From Leucobacter zeae (GTDB lineage: Bacteria > Actinomycetota > Actinomycetes > Actinomycetales > Microbacteriaceae), in assembly GCF_016758175.1 (NCBI RefSeq), contig NZ_QYAB01000001.1, positions 1,385,162-1,449,161 on the forward strand: 64,000 nucleotides of DNA. Direction: 5' to 3'. The position numbers were made by a program, and so were the translations under genes. The notes under the pieces are model-generated. The model was not told the DNA's origin and ran no database searches. It was given only the letters and a program-made list of their open reading frames with translations. Shown one piece after another: positions 1 through 7,287 of the stretch (position 1 is the stretch's first letter; every line of letters begins with the position of its first letter).

Positions 1-1029
1 GCTGGCGCGCGAGGCGCTCACGGTGACGAGGCCGGCCATCCCGCGCGCCCGATCGCGCCGCACCTCACGCGAGAGGCCGGAATCGACGACGAGCCGCACG
101 CCCGGGACGGTGAGCGAGCTCTCGGCGAGCGACGTGCTCACGACGATGCGGGGCGGTTCGGCGGGGCCGCGCCCGCGCACGGCGCGATCCTGTTCGCGCG
201 CCGGGAGCCGCCCGTGCAGCGGGAGGACGTCGACCGCCTCCGCGTTGGTCCCGACGCCCGCGCGCAGCAGCCGGACCACCTCGTCGACCTCGCCGGCTCC
301 CGGCAGGAAGACCAGCGCGTCCGTCCCCTCCGCGCGCTGGGCGGCACGCGCGACCTCGGCCACGTGCGCGAGGTAGCCGCGCGTGACGCCGCGGTCGTCG
401 AACCTCGCGCCGTCGAACGGGGCGTGCGCGATGCGCAGCGGGTGCAGGGCCGAGGGAACCTCGACGACCGGGACCGGGCCGCCGCCCGCGGCGCCCAGCA
501 GGTCGGCCGTGCGCGTCGCGTCGAGCGTGGCCGACATCGCGACCAGGACGAGGTCGTCGCGCAGGGCACGGACTTCGGCGAGCATGCCGAGCAGCAGATC
601 GCCGTCGACCGACCGCTCGTGCACCTCGTCGAGGATCACGGCGCCGACCCCGGGGAGCTCGGGGTCGGCCAGCAGCCGCCGCAGCAGGACTCCGGGCGTG
701 AGCGCCTCGATCCGCGTCGCTGCGCTCACGCGCCGCTCGCCGCGCACCGTGAAGCCGACGGCGCCTCCGAGCGCATCGCCGTCCAGGTGCGCGATGCGCG
801 AGGCGGCCGCCCGGACCGCCACGCGACGCGGCTGGGTGAGCAGGGTGAGCCCGGCCCGCCCGGGCTGCAGGTTCGCGACGAGCGGCGGCACGAACGTCGT
901 CTTGCCGGTGCCGGGCGGCGCGGTCACCACCATCGCGCCGGAAGCCGCGGCGCGCTCCAATTCCGCGCGGGCCCGGGAGACGACGAGGCCGGCGCCGATC
1001 CGGTCGAGGTCGAAGCGGTGCGGTTCCAC
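1..1029 (-). CDS. hrpB: HrpB-like ATP-dependent RNA helicase, 5' part (3' end outside window)
   Basis: DExH-box superfamily 2 helicase of the HrpB group. The 343 visible residues carry the first RecA-like domain, with a Walker A loop (PPGTGKTT, about residues 38-45), the Walker B/DExH box DEVH (134-137) and the SAT motif (about 163-166). The second RecA domain follows, with motif V/VI-like sequence near the window edge (VSTSLAESSLTVPGVRLVVD). HrpB proteins are usually about 820-850 residues, so roughly the last 480 lie beyond base 1. The start is GTG at 1029. A TAGGAT hexamer ends six bases upstream, which fits a leaderless mRNA. An ATG eight bases further upstream is out of frame. The cellular role of HrpB is poorly defined in actinobacteria; RNA binding or remodelling is inferred from the family. 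Confidence 0.9.
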   Translation of the reverse strand, partial: MEPHRFDLDRIGAGLVVSRARAELERAAASGAMVVTAPPGTGKTTFVPPLVANLQPGRAGLTLLTQPRRVAVRAAASRIAHLDGDALGGAVGFTVRGERRVSAATRIEALTPGVLLRRLLADPELPGVGAVILDEVHERSVDGDLLLGMLAEVRALRDDLVLVAMSATLDATRTADLLGAAGGGPVPVVEVPSALHPLRIAHAPFDGARFDDRGVTRGYLAHVAEVARAAQRAEGTDALVFLPGAGEVDEVVRLLRAGVGTNAEAVDVLPLHGRLPAREQDRAVRGRGPAEPPRIVVSTSLAESSLTVPGVRLVVDSGLSREVRRDRARGMAGLVTVSASRAS

Positions 1030-1035
1030 CCGATC

Positions 1036-1041
1036 ATCCTA
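1036..1041 (-). promoter_or_regulatory. -10 hexamer of the helicase gene
   Basis: TAGGAT on the minus strand, separated by exactly six bases from the GTG at 1029. The spacing fits transcription starting at the start codon. No clear -35 was found. Confidence 0.5.
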
Positions 1042-1059
1042 GGCGGTCGCGCGGTCCCC

Positions 1060-2464
1060 TCAGTCGGCGCGTTGCGGGGCCGGTGCGCGGGGGGAGGGCG
1101 CCGCCGGAGCCTGGTGCGGACTCGGTATCCCGCCCGTCATCGTCGGGGGCGCCATGCGCTGGGCCGCGCGAGCGGTGAGGCGCTCGAGAGGCCCTCGCCC
1201 GACCAGGATCGCCCACGCGGTGCACGCCACGAGCAGTCCCGCGATGAGGGCGGCGGTGAAGAACGGCAGCGTGTTCATGCCGCCGGGACCCAGCACGATC
1301 CAGATCACGATGACGTGCGCGCTGTAGGCGGTGAGCGGCATCGATCCGACCGCGGCGAGCGGCAGGAGCGCGTACCGGAGCGCGTTCCCGCAGAGCAGCA
1401 GCAGGCAGATGACGGCCAGCGCGAGGCCGCCCGAACCGAGGATCTCCATGGTCGCACCCGAGTGCGGGCTGCTCGAGAAGCCGGCGCGCAGCGCCGTCCC
1501 GCCGAGGTCCGCTTCGGCGATCCTCTCGGGATACGCGGCCCAACCGGATCCCTCTGCGACGGATCCGGAGCCCCGGTCGTCCGATCCGCCGCTCTCAACC
1601 CCGCTCTCCACTCCGCTCGCGCCCTCGGGGAAGCAGTGCAGGAAGCCGTCGCCGGAGTCCTCGCACACCTTCCCCTCGAGGTCCGCCTGCCCGGCGGGGA
1701 CGGTGTCGGCCGTGTACGCGCCGGTGGAGGAGTCGCCGTCGCTCGACACGGCGCTCCAGGAGCGCCGCCCGGTGTCGTGCTGCTGCGACTCCCATATCGC
1801 GCCCGCGGTGTATTCCGACGGCGCTGAGCGCGACCCCGACCGCGAGGCCGAGCGCGGCGGTGCGCCTGCGGGTGATATCGAGGCGCCCGAGCACCAGGCC
1901 GACGAGCATCAGCGCCGTCCATGCGACGATCGAGTACGCTCCGCCGAGCACGAACCCGACTCCGCCGCCCCAGGTCGAGACGCCGAGCGCGAGGAGCGTG
2001 CTCGAGAGCGCCGGCCCGGCGAGCGCCAGGCAGGCGGCCCAGATGAGCAGGGTGCGCACCCGCATGCCGACGAAGAGGATCGCGACCGCGTAGACGGCGC
2101 CGTAGAAGGTCAGGATCACCGCGATAGTGGTGCCCAGCAGCTCGAGCGCGATACCGATCGCGAAGATCACGATTCCGCGCGCGACCAGTCGCAGCCGCAT
2201 CCGCGCGAGGCGAGGGCCCTCCGGCACGACGCCGCGTCCGGTCATGAGCGCGATCGAGACGCCCGCGAGCACGCCGAACAGCATCGACGAGCGTCCGTTG
2301 ACGAGTTCGATCCAGGTCGCCGGGTCGTTCCAGATTAGGACGCCGGGGAGCTCCGCCGTGTGGGCGGCCACCATGCCGAGCACGGCGATCCCGCGCGCGA
2401 CGTCGAGACCGACGATCCGCGGCGGAAGGCCGAAGCCGCGGAGCCGCTGGAGCGGAGAGGACAC
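1060..2464 (-). pseudogene. Frameshifted DUF418/DUF1624-type membrane acyltransferase
   Basis: Multi-spanning membrane protein of the DUF1624 (heparan-alpha-glucosaminide acetyltransferase-like) plus DUF418 type. The N-terminal part starts at GTG 2464 and carries the family signature GLDVARGIAVLGMVAAH (about residues 19-35), then several membrane helices. That frame stays homologous-looking only to about base 1820 and then becomes arginine-rich noise. The protein clearly resumes in another frame: EYTAGAIWESQQHDTG reads through to the stop at 1060 and contains three hydrophobic helices with the DUF418 motif GSMPLTAYSAHV. One extra base, or two missing bases, near 1812-1825 (GTCGGAATAC) would explain it. 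It may be a real inactivating mutation, a sequencing error, or less likely programmed frameshifting. It lies 27 bases downstream of the 2492-3349 gene and is probably co-transcribed with it. Substrate unknown. Confidence 0.75.
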
Positions 2465-2491
2465 GGCCTCTCGGATCCCGAGGGGCGACCG

Positions 2492-3349
2492 CTACTCTGC
2501 CGGCACCTCGGACGCAGGGGCCTCTTCCGTCGGGGCCTCTTCGGCCGGAGCCTGGTCGGCGGGCGCGTCGGCCGCGCGTGCCGGGTCGACCGCGTCGACC
2601 TGTTCCTGCGTGAAGCCGCAGTACTTCACGGCCTCGCTCTGCCAGCGCTTGGTGAGGCGCTCCTTGCCAGCCGCGTGAGCCGCGGCGACCGTCCCCTCGT
2701 AGATCTGGCCGTCCTGGGATTCCTTGTTCACGTCGGGCACCGCTGCGCACACGTGGAACACCGACCCGCCCTTGACCCAGAAGACGTTGTCCACGCCCGT
2801 GAGCTGCTGCACGATGTTCGTCTCCTCCGCGTACTGCTCCTGCGAGGGGGACTGGTAACTGATGTTCAGCACCGTGGCGATCAGCATGATGACGATGCCG
2901 ATTCCCGCGGCGAGCGCCTTCTGCTTGCCGCTCATGTTCTTGTTGAGCAGGATCAGGACGATGAGCGGCAGGAAGGTCACAACGGTCATGATCGCGCCGA
3001 GCTGGTTCTGCACGAAGAAGCGCACGGTGTCGGCCTTCGACGCGGGGTCGAGGCGGTTCGCCTGCTTCCAGAAGTAGGATCCGGTCACCGAGAGCGCACC
3101 GGTCACGACGATCGCGCCGACGAGCAGCCACATGTTGATGGGCACCTGCTTGAGCACCCAGAAGATGGCGAACGCCTGCACGCCGATCGCGAGGATCCAG
3201 GCGACCCATGAGATCCAGCGCAGCTGCGTCGCCTTCGCCTTCGCGGCGGGTTCCGGGGTCCAGACCGGCCCGGAGTCCCGGGCGGTCGCGTCTCCTGAGG
3301 CCTGCGGCGCCTCGACGCGGACGACCTTCTTCTGGGGGGTTTCAGCCAT
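2492..3349 (-). CDS. Conserved four-helix membrane protein of unknown function
   Basis: 285 residues. The N-terminus is cytoplasmic and charged (1-42). It is followed by about four hydrophobic segments: 43-65 (WISWVAWILAIGVQAFAIFW), 70-93, 117-137 and 145-165. A soluble region from 170 to 250 contains two cysteines (HVCAAVPDVN and KYCGFTQEQ). The low-complexity Ala/Glu/Pro tail holds near-repeats of APAEEAP. I do not recognise a characterised family. Genes like this are seen in related Microbacteriaceae, but that is from general knowledge, not a search. The ATG at 3349 follows a purine-rich GAGAGAG stretch. The gene is divergent from the small membrane protein pair at 3445. Confidence 0.75.
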   Translation of the reverse strand: MAETPQKKVVRVEAPQASGDATARDSGPVWTPEPAAKAKATQLRWISWVAWILAIGVQAFAIFWVLKQVPINMWLLVGAIVVTGALSVTGSYFWKQANRLDPASKADTVRFFVQNQLGAIMTVVTFLPLIVLILLNKNMSGKQKALAAGIGIVIMLIATVLNISYQSPSQEQYAEETNIVQQLTGVDNVFWVKGGSVFHVCAAVPDVNKESQDGQIYEGTVAAAHAAGKERLTKRWQSEAVKYCGFTQEQVDAVDPARAADAPADQAPAEEAPTEEAPASEVPAE

Positions 3350-3382
3350 GGCAGCTCTCTCTCGAAGTGGACGCTGCGCACC

Positions 3383-3388
3383 AGTGTA
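3383..3388 (-). promoter_or_regulatory. Putative -10 of the 2492-3349 gene
   Basis: TACACT on the minus strand, about 34 bases upstream of the ATG at 3349. It is the first half of a divergent promoter region whose other half is TAGGGT at 3433. Confidence 0.4.
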
Positions 3389-3432
3389 GTACGGGGCAGG
3401 GCCCGCCCAGGGGGTTCCGAGACGCCCGCCGG

Positions 3433-3438
3433 TAGGGT
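3433..3438 (+). promoter_or_regulatory. -10 hexamer, leaderless spacing
   Basis: TAGGGT ends six bases before the GTG at 3445, consistent with transcription starting at the start codon. Confidence 0.5.
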
Positions 3439-3444
3439 GGTCTG

Positions 3445-3957
3445 GTGCGAAAGAAGAGGGGCGGCGAGGCGCGGGAGAGCGCGCTCGCGAGCGGCTGGAC
3501 GGTCGAGGGCGATCCGGACCCGGGCGGAGAAGATGCGACGTTCCCGGATCCGGCGGACACGGCGACGCCGGAGGCGCGCGCCGTCGAGTCCGCCGCGGCG
3601 GAGGCCGAGTCTGATTCCGCCGCGGGCACCGGAGCTGCGGAGCGCGCCGAGGTCTCGAACGCGATGCTCGTGCTGCTCGGCGTATTCGGCGGTCTGTACC
3701 TGCTCTACACCTGGGGATGGCTGGTCGTCGCGAAGGCCTACTCGACCGTCAACGCGCTCACCGCCGCCGGCAGCGGCAGCCTCGGGGGCGTGCTGCAGCA
3801 GATCGTGTTCTGGGCGGCGCCGCTCGCCCCGCTGCTGTGGTTCATCACGGCACTCGTGCTCAACCGGGGCGGCCGCACGGGCCGTCTCGCCGTCATGCTC
3901 GTCGTCGGCGCGGTCGTGCTCCTGCCGCTGCCCATGCTCATCGCCAGGGGGGCCTGA
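3445..3957 (+). CDS. Small membrane protein, three hydrophobic segments
   Basis: 170 residues. The N-terminal 70 residues are acidic, Ala/Glu-rich and probably disordered. Three hydrophobic helices follow at about 72-96 (NAMLVLLGVFGGLYLLYTW), 114-134 and 145-166, with the pattern WLVVAKAYSTVNALTAAGSG between the first two. Function unknown. It overlaps no neighbour and is one base from the next gene, with which it must form an operon. The GTG start is chosen because a TAGGGT -10 lies at leaderless distance. No catalytic motif is visible. Confidence 0.75.
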   Translation: MRKKRGGEARESALASGWTVEGDPDPGGEDATFPDPADTATPEARAVESAAAEAESDSAAGTGAAERAEVSNAMLVLLGVFGGLYLLYTWGWLVVAKAYSTVNALTAAGSGSLGGVLQQIVFWAAPLAPLLWFITALVLNRGGRTGRLAVMLVVGAVVLLPLPMLIARGA

Positions 3958-3958
3958 C

Positions 3959-4279
3959 ATGGCGAAGACCGTCATCGCGTGGATCGCCGGACTCCTCATC
4001 GCGCTCCTCTACGCCTACGCCGTCGTCACCGGCATCGGCAACCTCGTCGGCATGACCGGACTCGGCTCCGCGCTCGGGGGCGGCCTCAGCACCGTCGGCT
4101 GGTTCTGGCTCGGGTTCGGGATCGCGATGCCGGCGCTCGTATTCGCGCTGTGCCTGCTCGTGGCGCGCGGCCGCGGGAAGGGGATCCGGATCCTGATCCT
4201 CGCCGCGGGGCTCGCGCTCGTCGCGGCCGTGCAGCTCGACATCATGCACGTGGTGCCCGAGTCGCTCTATTTCGCGTGA
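3959..4279 (+). CDS. Small membrane protein, partner of the preceding gene
   Basis: 106 residues, almost entirely hydrophobic, with about three transmembrane helices at 4-30, 42-67 and 76-96, and a short basic cytoplasmic loop (ARGRGKGIR). The ATG starts one base after the stop of the previous gene, so translation is probably coupled. Function unknown. The tight pairing suggests the two proteins act together in the membrane, but this is inference from spacing only. Confidence 0.75.
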   Translation: MAKTVIAWIAGLLIALLYAYAVVTGIGNLVGMTGLGSALGGGLSTVGWFWLGFGIAMPALVFALCLLVARGRGKGIRILILAAGLALVAAVQLDIMHVVPESLYFA

Positions 4280-4305
4280 TGACGCGCCGGGCCGGGGCGC
4301 GACGG

Positions 4306-4311
4306 TAGACT
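4306..4311 (+). promoter_or_regulatory. Putative -10 of serA
   Basis: TAGACT just after the preceding stop codon. It would give a leader of about 50 bases ending with CGAAGGA as the ribosome binding site. Confidence 0.45.
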
Positions 4312-4368
4312 GGTGACTCGCGTGCCCACGCACGCGATTCCTTGCCGCTGACCCGAAGGATCCGCTTG

Positions 4369-5961
4369 ATGTCTGCGCCGGTCGTGCTGATCGCCGAACA
4401 ACTCTCGCCCGCCACCATCGCCGCGCTCGGCCCCGACTTCGAGGTGGTGCACGTCGACGGAACCGACCGCGACGCGCTGCGCTCGGCGCTCCAGGCCGCG
4501 GACGCGGTGCTCGTGCGCTCCGCCACTCAGATCGATGCGGAGGCGCTCGGCTGGGCTCCGAAGCTCAAGGTCGTCGCCCGTGCGGGCGTCGGTCTCGACA
4601 ACGTCGACATCAAGGCCGCGACGCAGGCCGGCGTCATGGTGGTCAACGCGCCCACCTCCAACATCATCAGCGCCGCCGAGCTCACGGTGGCGCACATCCT
4701 GGGCCTCGCCCGCCACCTGCCCCGGGCGCACGCCTCGCTGTCGGCCGGCGAGTGGAAGCGGTCCTCGTTCACCGGCACCGAGCTCTACGAGAAGACCGTC
4801 GGCATCATCGGCCTCGGCCGCATCGGCGCCCTCATCGCGGAGCGCCTGCGCGGATTCGGCGTCGAGCTGATCGCCTACGACCCCTACGTCACCGCCGCTC
4901 GCGCGCAGCAGCTCGGCGTCCAGCTCGTCTCCCTCGACGAGCTCGTCGAGCGCGTCGACTTCCTCACGATCCACATGCCGCGCACTCCCGAGACCCTCGG
5001 CATGATCGGCGCGGAGCAGCTCAAGGCGATGAAGAGCACCGCCTACGTCGTGAACGTCGCGCGCGGCGGTCTGATCGACGAGGCCGCACTCGCCGACGCG
5101 CTGGCCGCGGGCGAGATCGCCGGAGCCGCGCTCGACGTCTTCATGCAGGAACCGCCCGCCGATACCTCCCTCACGGGCCTCCCGAACGTCAACGTGACCC
5201 CCCACCTGGGCGCGTCGACCGCCGAAGCGCAGGAGAAGGCCGGCGTCTCGGTCGCGAAGTCGGTGCGCCTCGCGCTCGCGGGCGACCTGGTGCCCGACGC
5301 GGTCAACGTCGCGGGCGGTGCGATCGACGAGTACGTGCGCCCCGGGCTGCCGCTCACCGAGAAGCTCGGCCAGGTGTTCGCGGGCCTCGCCGACGGCCCC
5401 ATCGCCTCCGTCGACATCGAGGTGCACGGCGAACTCGCCGAGCGCAACGTCGCCGCACTCCGCCTCGCGGCGCTGAAGGGCATCTTCTCGAAGGTCGTGA
5501 GCGAGCCGGTCTCGTACGTCAACGCCCCGCTGCTCGCCGATCAGCGCAACGTCGAGGTGCGGTTCAGCGTCGACGGGGTCTCCGAGAGCTACCGCAACGT
5601 GATCACGCTCCGCGGAGCGCTCACCGACGGCACGCAGGTGTCGGTGTCTGGCACCCTGACCGGGCCGAAGCAGATCGAGAAGATCGTCGAGGTCAACGGG
5701 TACGAGGTCGAACTGCCGATCCCCGAGCACCTCATCGTCTTCAGCTACACCGACCGTCCGGGCATCGTCGCGAGCTACGGCAGCCTGCTCGGGGAGGCCG
5801 GGGTGAACATCGCCGGTCTGCAGATCGCCCGCGACGAGAAGAAGGGCACCGCGCTGTCGGTGCTCTCGGTCGACGCCCCGGTCGCCGAGACGCTCATCGA
5901 CGGGCTGCGCGACGCGATCGGCGCCGAGCGCCTCGTCACGATCGACATCGACGCACTGTAA
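4369..5961 (+). CDS. serA: D-3-phosphoglycerate dehydrogenase
   Basis: Catalyses the first committed step of serine synthesis, NAD-dependent oxidation of 3-phosphoglycerate to 3-phosphohydroxypyruvate, in the cytoplasm. 530 residues, the long actinobacterial (type 1) form. It has a split substrate domain, a Rossmann NAD site (IGLGRIGALIAERL, about 147-160), the catalytic arginine region NVARGGLID (about 229-237) and the histidine motif TPHLGAST (about 277-284). An intervening ASB domain (about 315-450) leads to a C-terminal ACT domain (about 455-530, YTDRPGIVASYG) that binds serine in the family. The start is ATG 4369 with CGAAGGA nine bases upstream; an in-frame TTG at 4342 is less likely. 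A strong terminator follows. Confidence 0.97.
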   Translation: MSAPVVLIAEQLSPATIAALGPDFEVVHVDGTDRDALRSALQAADAVLVRSATQIDAEALGWAPKLKVVARAGVGLDNVDIKAATQAGVMVVNAPTSNIISAAELTVAHILGLARHLPRAHASLSAGEWKRSSFTGTELYEKTVGIIGLGRIGALIAERLRGFGVELIAYDPYVTAARAQQLGVQLVSLDELVERVDFLTIHMPRTPETLGMIGAEQLKAMKSTAYVVNVARGGLIDEAALADALAAGEIAGAALDVFMQEPPADTSLTGLPNVNVTPHLGASTAEAQEKAGVSVAKSVRLALAGDLVPDAVNVAGGAIDEYVRPGLPLTEKLGQVFAGLADGPIASVDIEVHGELAERNVAALRLAALKGIFSKVVSEPVSYVNAPLLADQRNVEVRFSVDGVSESYRNVITLRGALTDGTQVSVSGTLTGPKQIEKIVEVNGYEVELPIPEHLIVFSYTDRPGIVASYGSLLGEAGVNIAGLQIARDEKKGTALSVLSVDAPVAETLIDGLRDAIGAERLVTIDIDAL

Positions 5962-5993
5962 GCGCCGCGCGTCCGCCCTGCGGCGGGGTGCTG

Positions 5994-6035
5994 CCGAAGC
6001 GCGGATCGGATCCCCGGATCCGGTCCGCGCTTCGG
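5994..6035 (+). terminator. Hairpin terminator after serA
   Basis: Two 20-base arms (5994-6013 and 6016-6035) with one G-T wobble and a two-base loop, beginning CCGAAGCGCGGA. It is followed by TGCTTCTC rather than a long T run. The rest of 5962-6214 holds no gene that I can see. Confidence 0.75.
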
Positions 6036-6202
6036 TGCTTCTCCGGGTGTGCGCCACCGCATTCCGGGCGATCGGACCCCGCACGGTGCGCTTCGAGCAC
6101 CGATCCACGGAAACGCACTCGATTTCGCCGGATCGTGTGCGTCGCAACGAGCATCGGTGTTCCAGACGCGCGAGAGGCGTTTGCCCGCGGCACGCGGGGG
6201 CG

Positions 6203-6208
6203 TAGGGT
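6203..6208 (+). promoter_or_regulatory. -10 hexamer, leaderless spacing
   Basis: TAGGGT ends six bases before the ATG at 6215. Confidence 0.5.
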
Positions 6209-6214
6209 CGGGGT

Positions 6215-6721
6215 ATGAGCAGCGACGCGAACACCGGCACCGCGCCGGACGGCACGGCCCTGACCGAACTCGAGTTCACCGTCTTCGGCTTCATCTCGAA
6301 ACCGCCGGAGGAGGTCTACGAAGCCGTCGCCGATCCCGCGGCGCTCAGCAGCTACTTCACCACGGCCGGGGCGGAGGGCCGGGTCGAGGCCGGCGCCACC
6401 GTGCAGTGGGACTTCGCCGATTTCCCCGGTGCGTTCCCCGTCGAGGTGCTCGACGCGGTCCCGCACGAGCGCATCGTGATCCGTTGGGCCGGGGACCCGG
6501 CGGCGACGGTCGACGCGCGCGGCACCGAGGTGGCGTTCGTCTTCGTCGCGGTCGACGAGGGCCGACGCACCGAGGTCCGGATCACCGAGCGCGCCTGGCG
6601 CCCGACGTCGGCCGGGGCCGCGGGCGCCTTCGGCAACTGCATGGGGTGGACGGGAATGCTCGCAGCGATGAAGGCCTGGCTCGAGCACGGGATCAACCTG
6701 CGCGAAGGCTTCTACCGCTAG
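6215..6721 (+). CDS. SRPBCC (AHSA1/START-like) domain protein
   Basis: 168 residues. It fits the activator of Hsp90 ATPase homologue 1-like branch of the SRPBCC superfamily: an N-terminal beta strand with the signature SKPPEEVYEAVADPAALSSY (about 29-48), a beta-grip centre, and a long C-terminal helix preceded by NCMGWTGMLAAMKAWLEHG. Such proteins bind hydrophobic ligands in a cavity. The ligand is unknown here. The gene is monocistronic, with a TAGGGT -10 at leaderless distance. It converges with the minus-strand gene at 6718, and the two stop codons overlap. Confidence 0.85.
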   Translation: MSSDANTGTAPDGTALTELEFTVFGFISKPPEEVYEAVADPAALSSYFTTAGAEGRVEAGATVQWDFADFPGAFPVEVLDAVPHERIVIRWAGDPAATVDARGTEVAFVFVAVDEGRRTEVRITERAWRPTSAGAAGAFGNCMGWTGMLAAMKAWLEHGINLREGFYR

Positions 6722-7044
6722 GGGGTTCGAGCGCTTGCGCCGAGGCGGTCCGCAGCGAGGACCGCGACCGCGGCGATCACGGCGACGCCGAGCAGCGACA
6801 TCGCGAGCGCGCCGTCGCTGAACTCGAGGAACGCGGTGAGCGCAGGATGCTCCGCGCGCGTGGCCGCGTCGAACACCCACCGTCCGTCGGAGCTCTTGGC
6901 GGTGGTCGTCGAGCGCATGCGCTCGCCGCCGAGGCGCTCGGCCAGCGCCGGTCGCACGAGCGCGTTCATGGCGATCGCGAGCCCGAGCGGGATCGCGACG
7001 GCCAGCACGAACGACAGCGGACGAGGCGATCGGCGGGGGCTCAC
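6718..7044 (-). CDS. Small membrane-anchored protein of unknown function
   Basis: 108 residues with a basic N-terminus (SPRRSPRPLS), a first hydrophobic helix at about 11-32 (FVLAVAIPLGLAIAMNALVR), an extracytoplasmic segment of about 45 residues (SSDGRWVFDAATRAEHPAL) and a second helix at about 80-98 (ALAMSLLGVAVIAAVAVLAA). I recognise no family. GTG 7044 is preferred over an in-frame ATG further upstream because TACACT lies exactly six bases before it. The stop codon shares bases with the stop of the convergent SRPBCC gene. Divergent from pnp. Confidence 0.65.
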   Translation of the reverse strand: MSPRRSPRPLSFVLAVAIPLGLAIAMNALVRPALAERLGGERMRSTTTAKSSDGRWVFDAATRAEHPALTAFLEFSDGALAMSLLGVAVIAAVAVLAADRLGASARTP

Positions 7045-7050
7045 ACCGGG

Positions 7051-7056
7051 AGTGTA
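7051..7056 (-). promoter_or_regulatory. -10 hexamer, leaderless spacing
   Basis: TACACT on the minus strand, six bases from the GTG at 7044. It decides the start of that gene. Confidence 0.5.
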
Positions 7057-7101
7057 GCGCCGTCCCGCGGATCGTTCCGGCGGTTCCGATGGGGCCGATG
7101 G

Positions 7102-7107
7102 TACTCT
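7102..7107 (+). promoter_or_regulatory. Putative -10 of pnp
   Basis: TACTCT. It would give a 5' leader of about 170 bases before pnp. Confidence 0.45.
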
Positions 7108-7114
7108 GGTCATG

Positions 7115-7287
7115 CGGGCGCATGCCCGCGTCAACGATGAACCGAGCGTGCCGACCGGCGGGCTGGTCTTCGGTGGTGGATCCCTCTGTCGGCAGAGTGG
7201 CCTTCTACTGAACATCAGCACCCGCGAAGCGCATGTCGCCTGCAGCGGGGCTGCCCGTCGCGCGCTCACGTGCAGTGAGGAGCACCC
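7115..7287 (+). promoter_or_regulatory. Long structured 5' leader of pnp
   Basis: About 170 bases without a convincing gene. Candidate helices include TGCCGAC (7149-7155) with GTCGGCA (7188-7194), and the competing small hairpin CTCTG/CAGAG (7184-7197). In other bacteria PNPase autoregulates through cleavage of its own leader. Whether this leader does so is inference. The region ends in GTGAGGAG, the ribosome binding site for the GTG at 7288. Confidence 0.35.

Noticed and set aside
3103-3999. 298-codon minus-strand frame over the 3445-3957 gene
   Set aside because: It spans two opposite genes and the divergent promoter, and has the Arg/Glu/His-rich composition of antisense frames.
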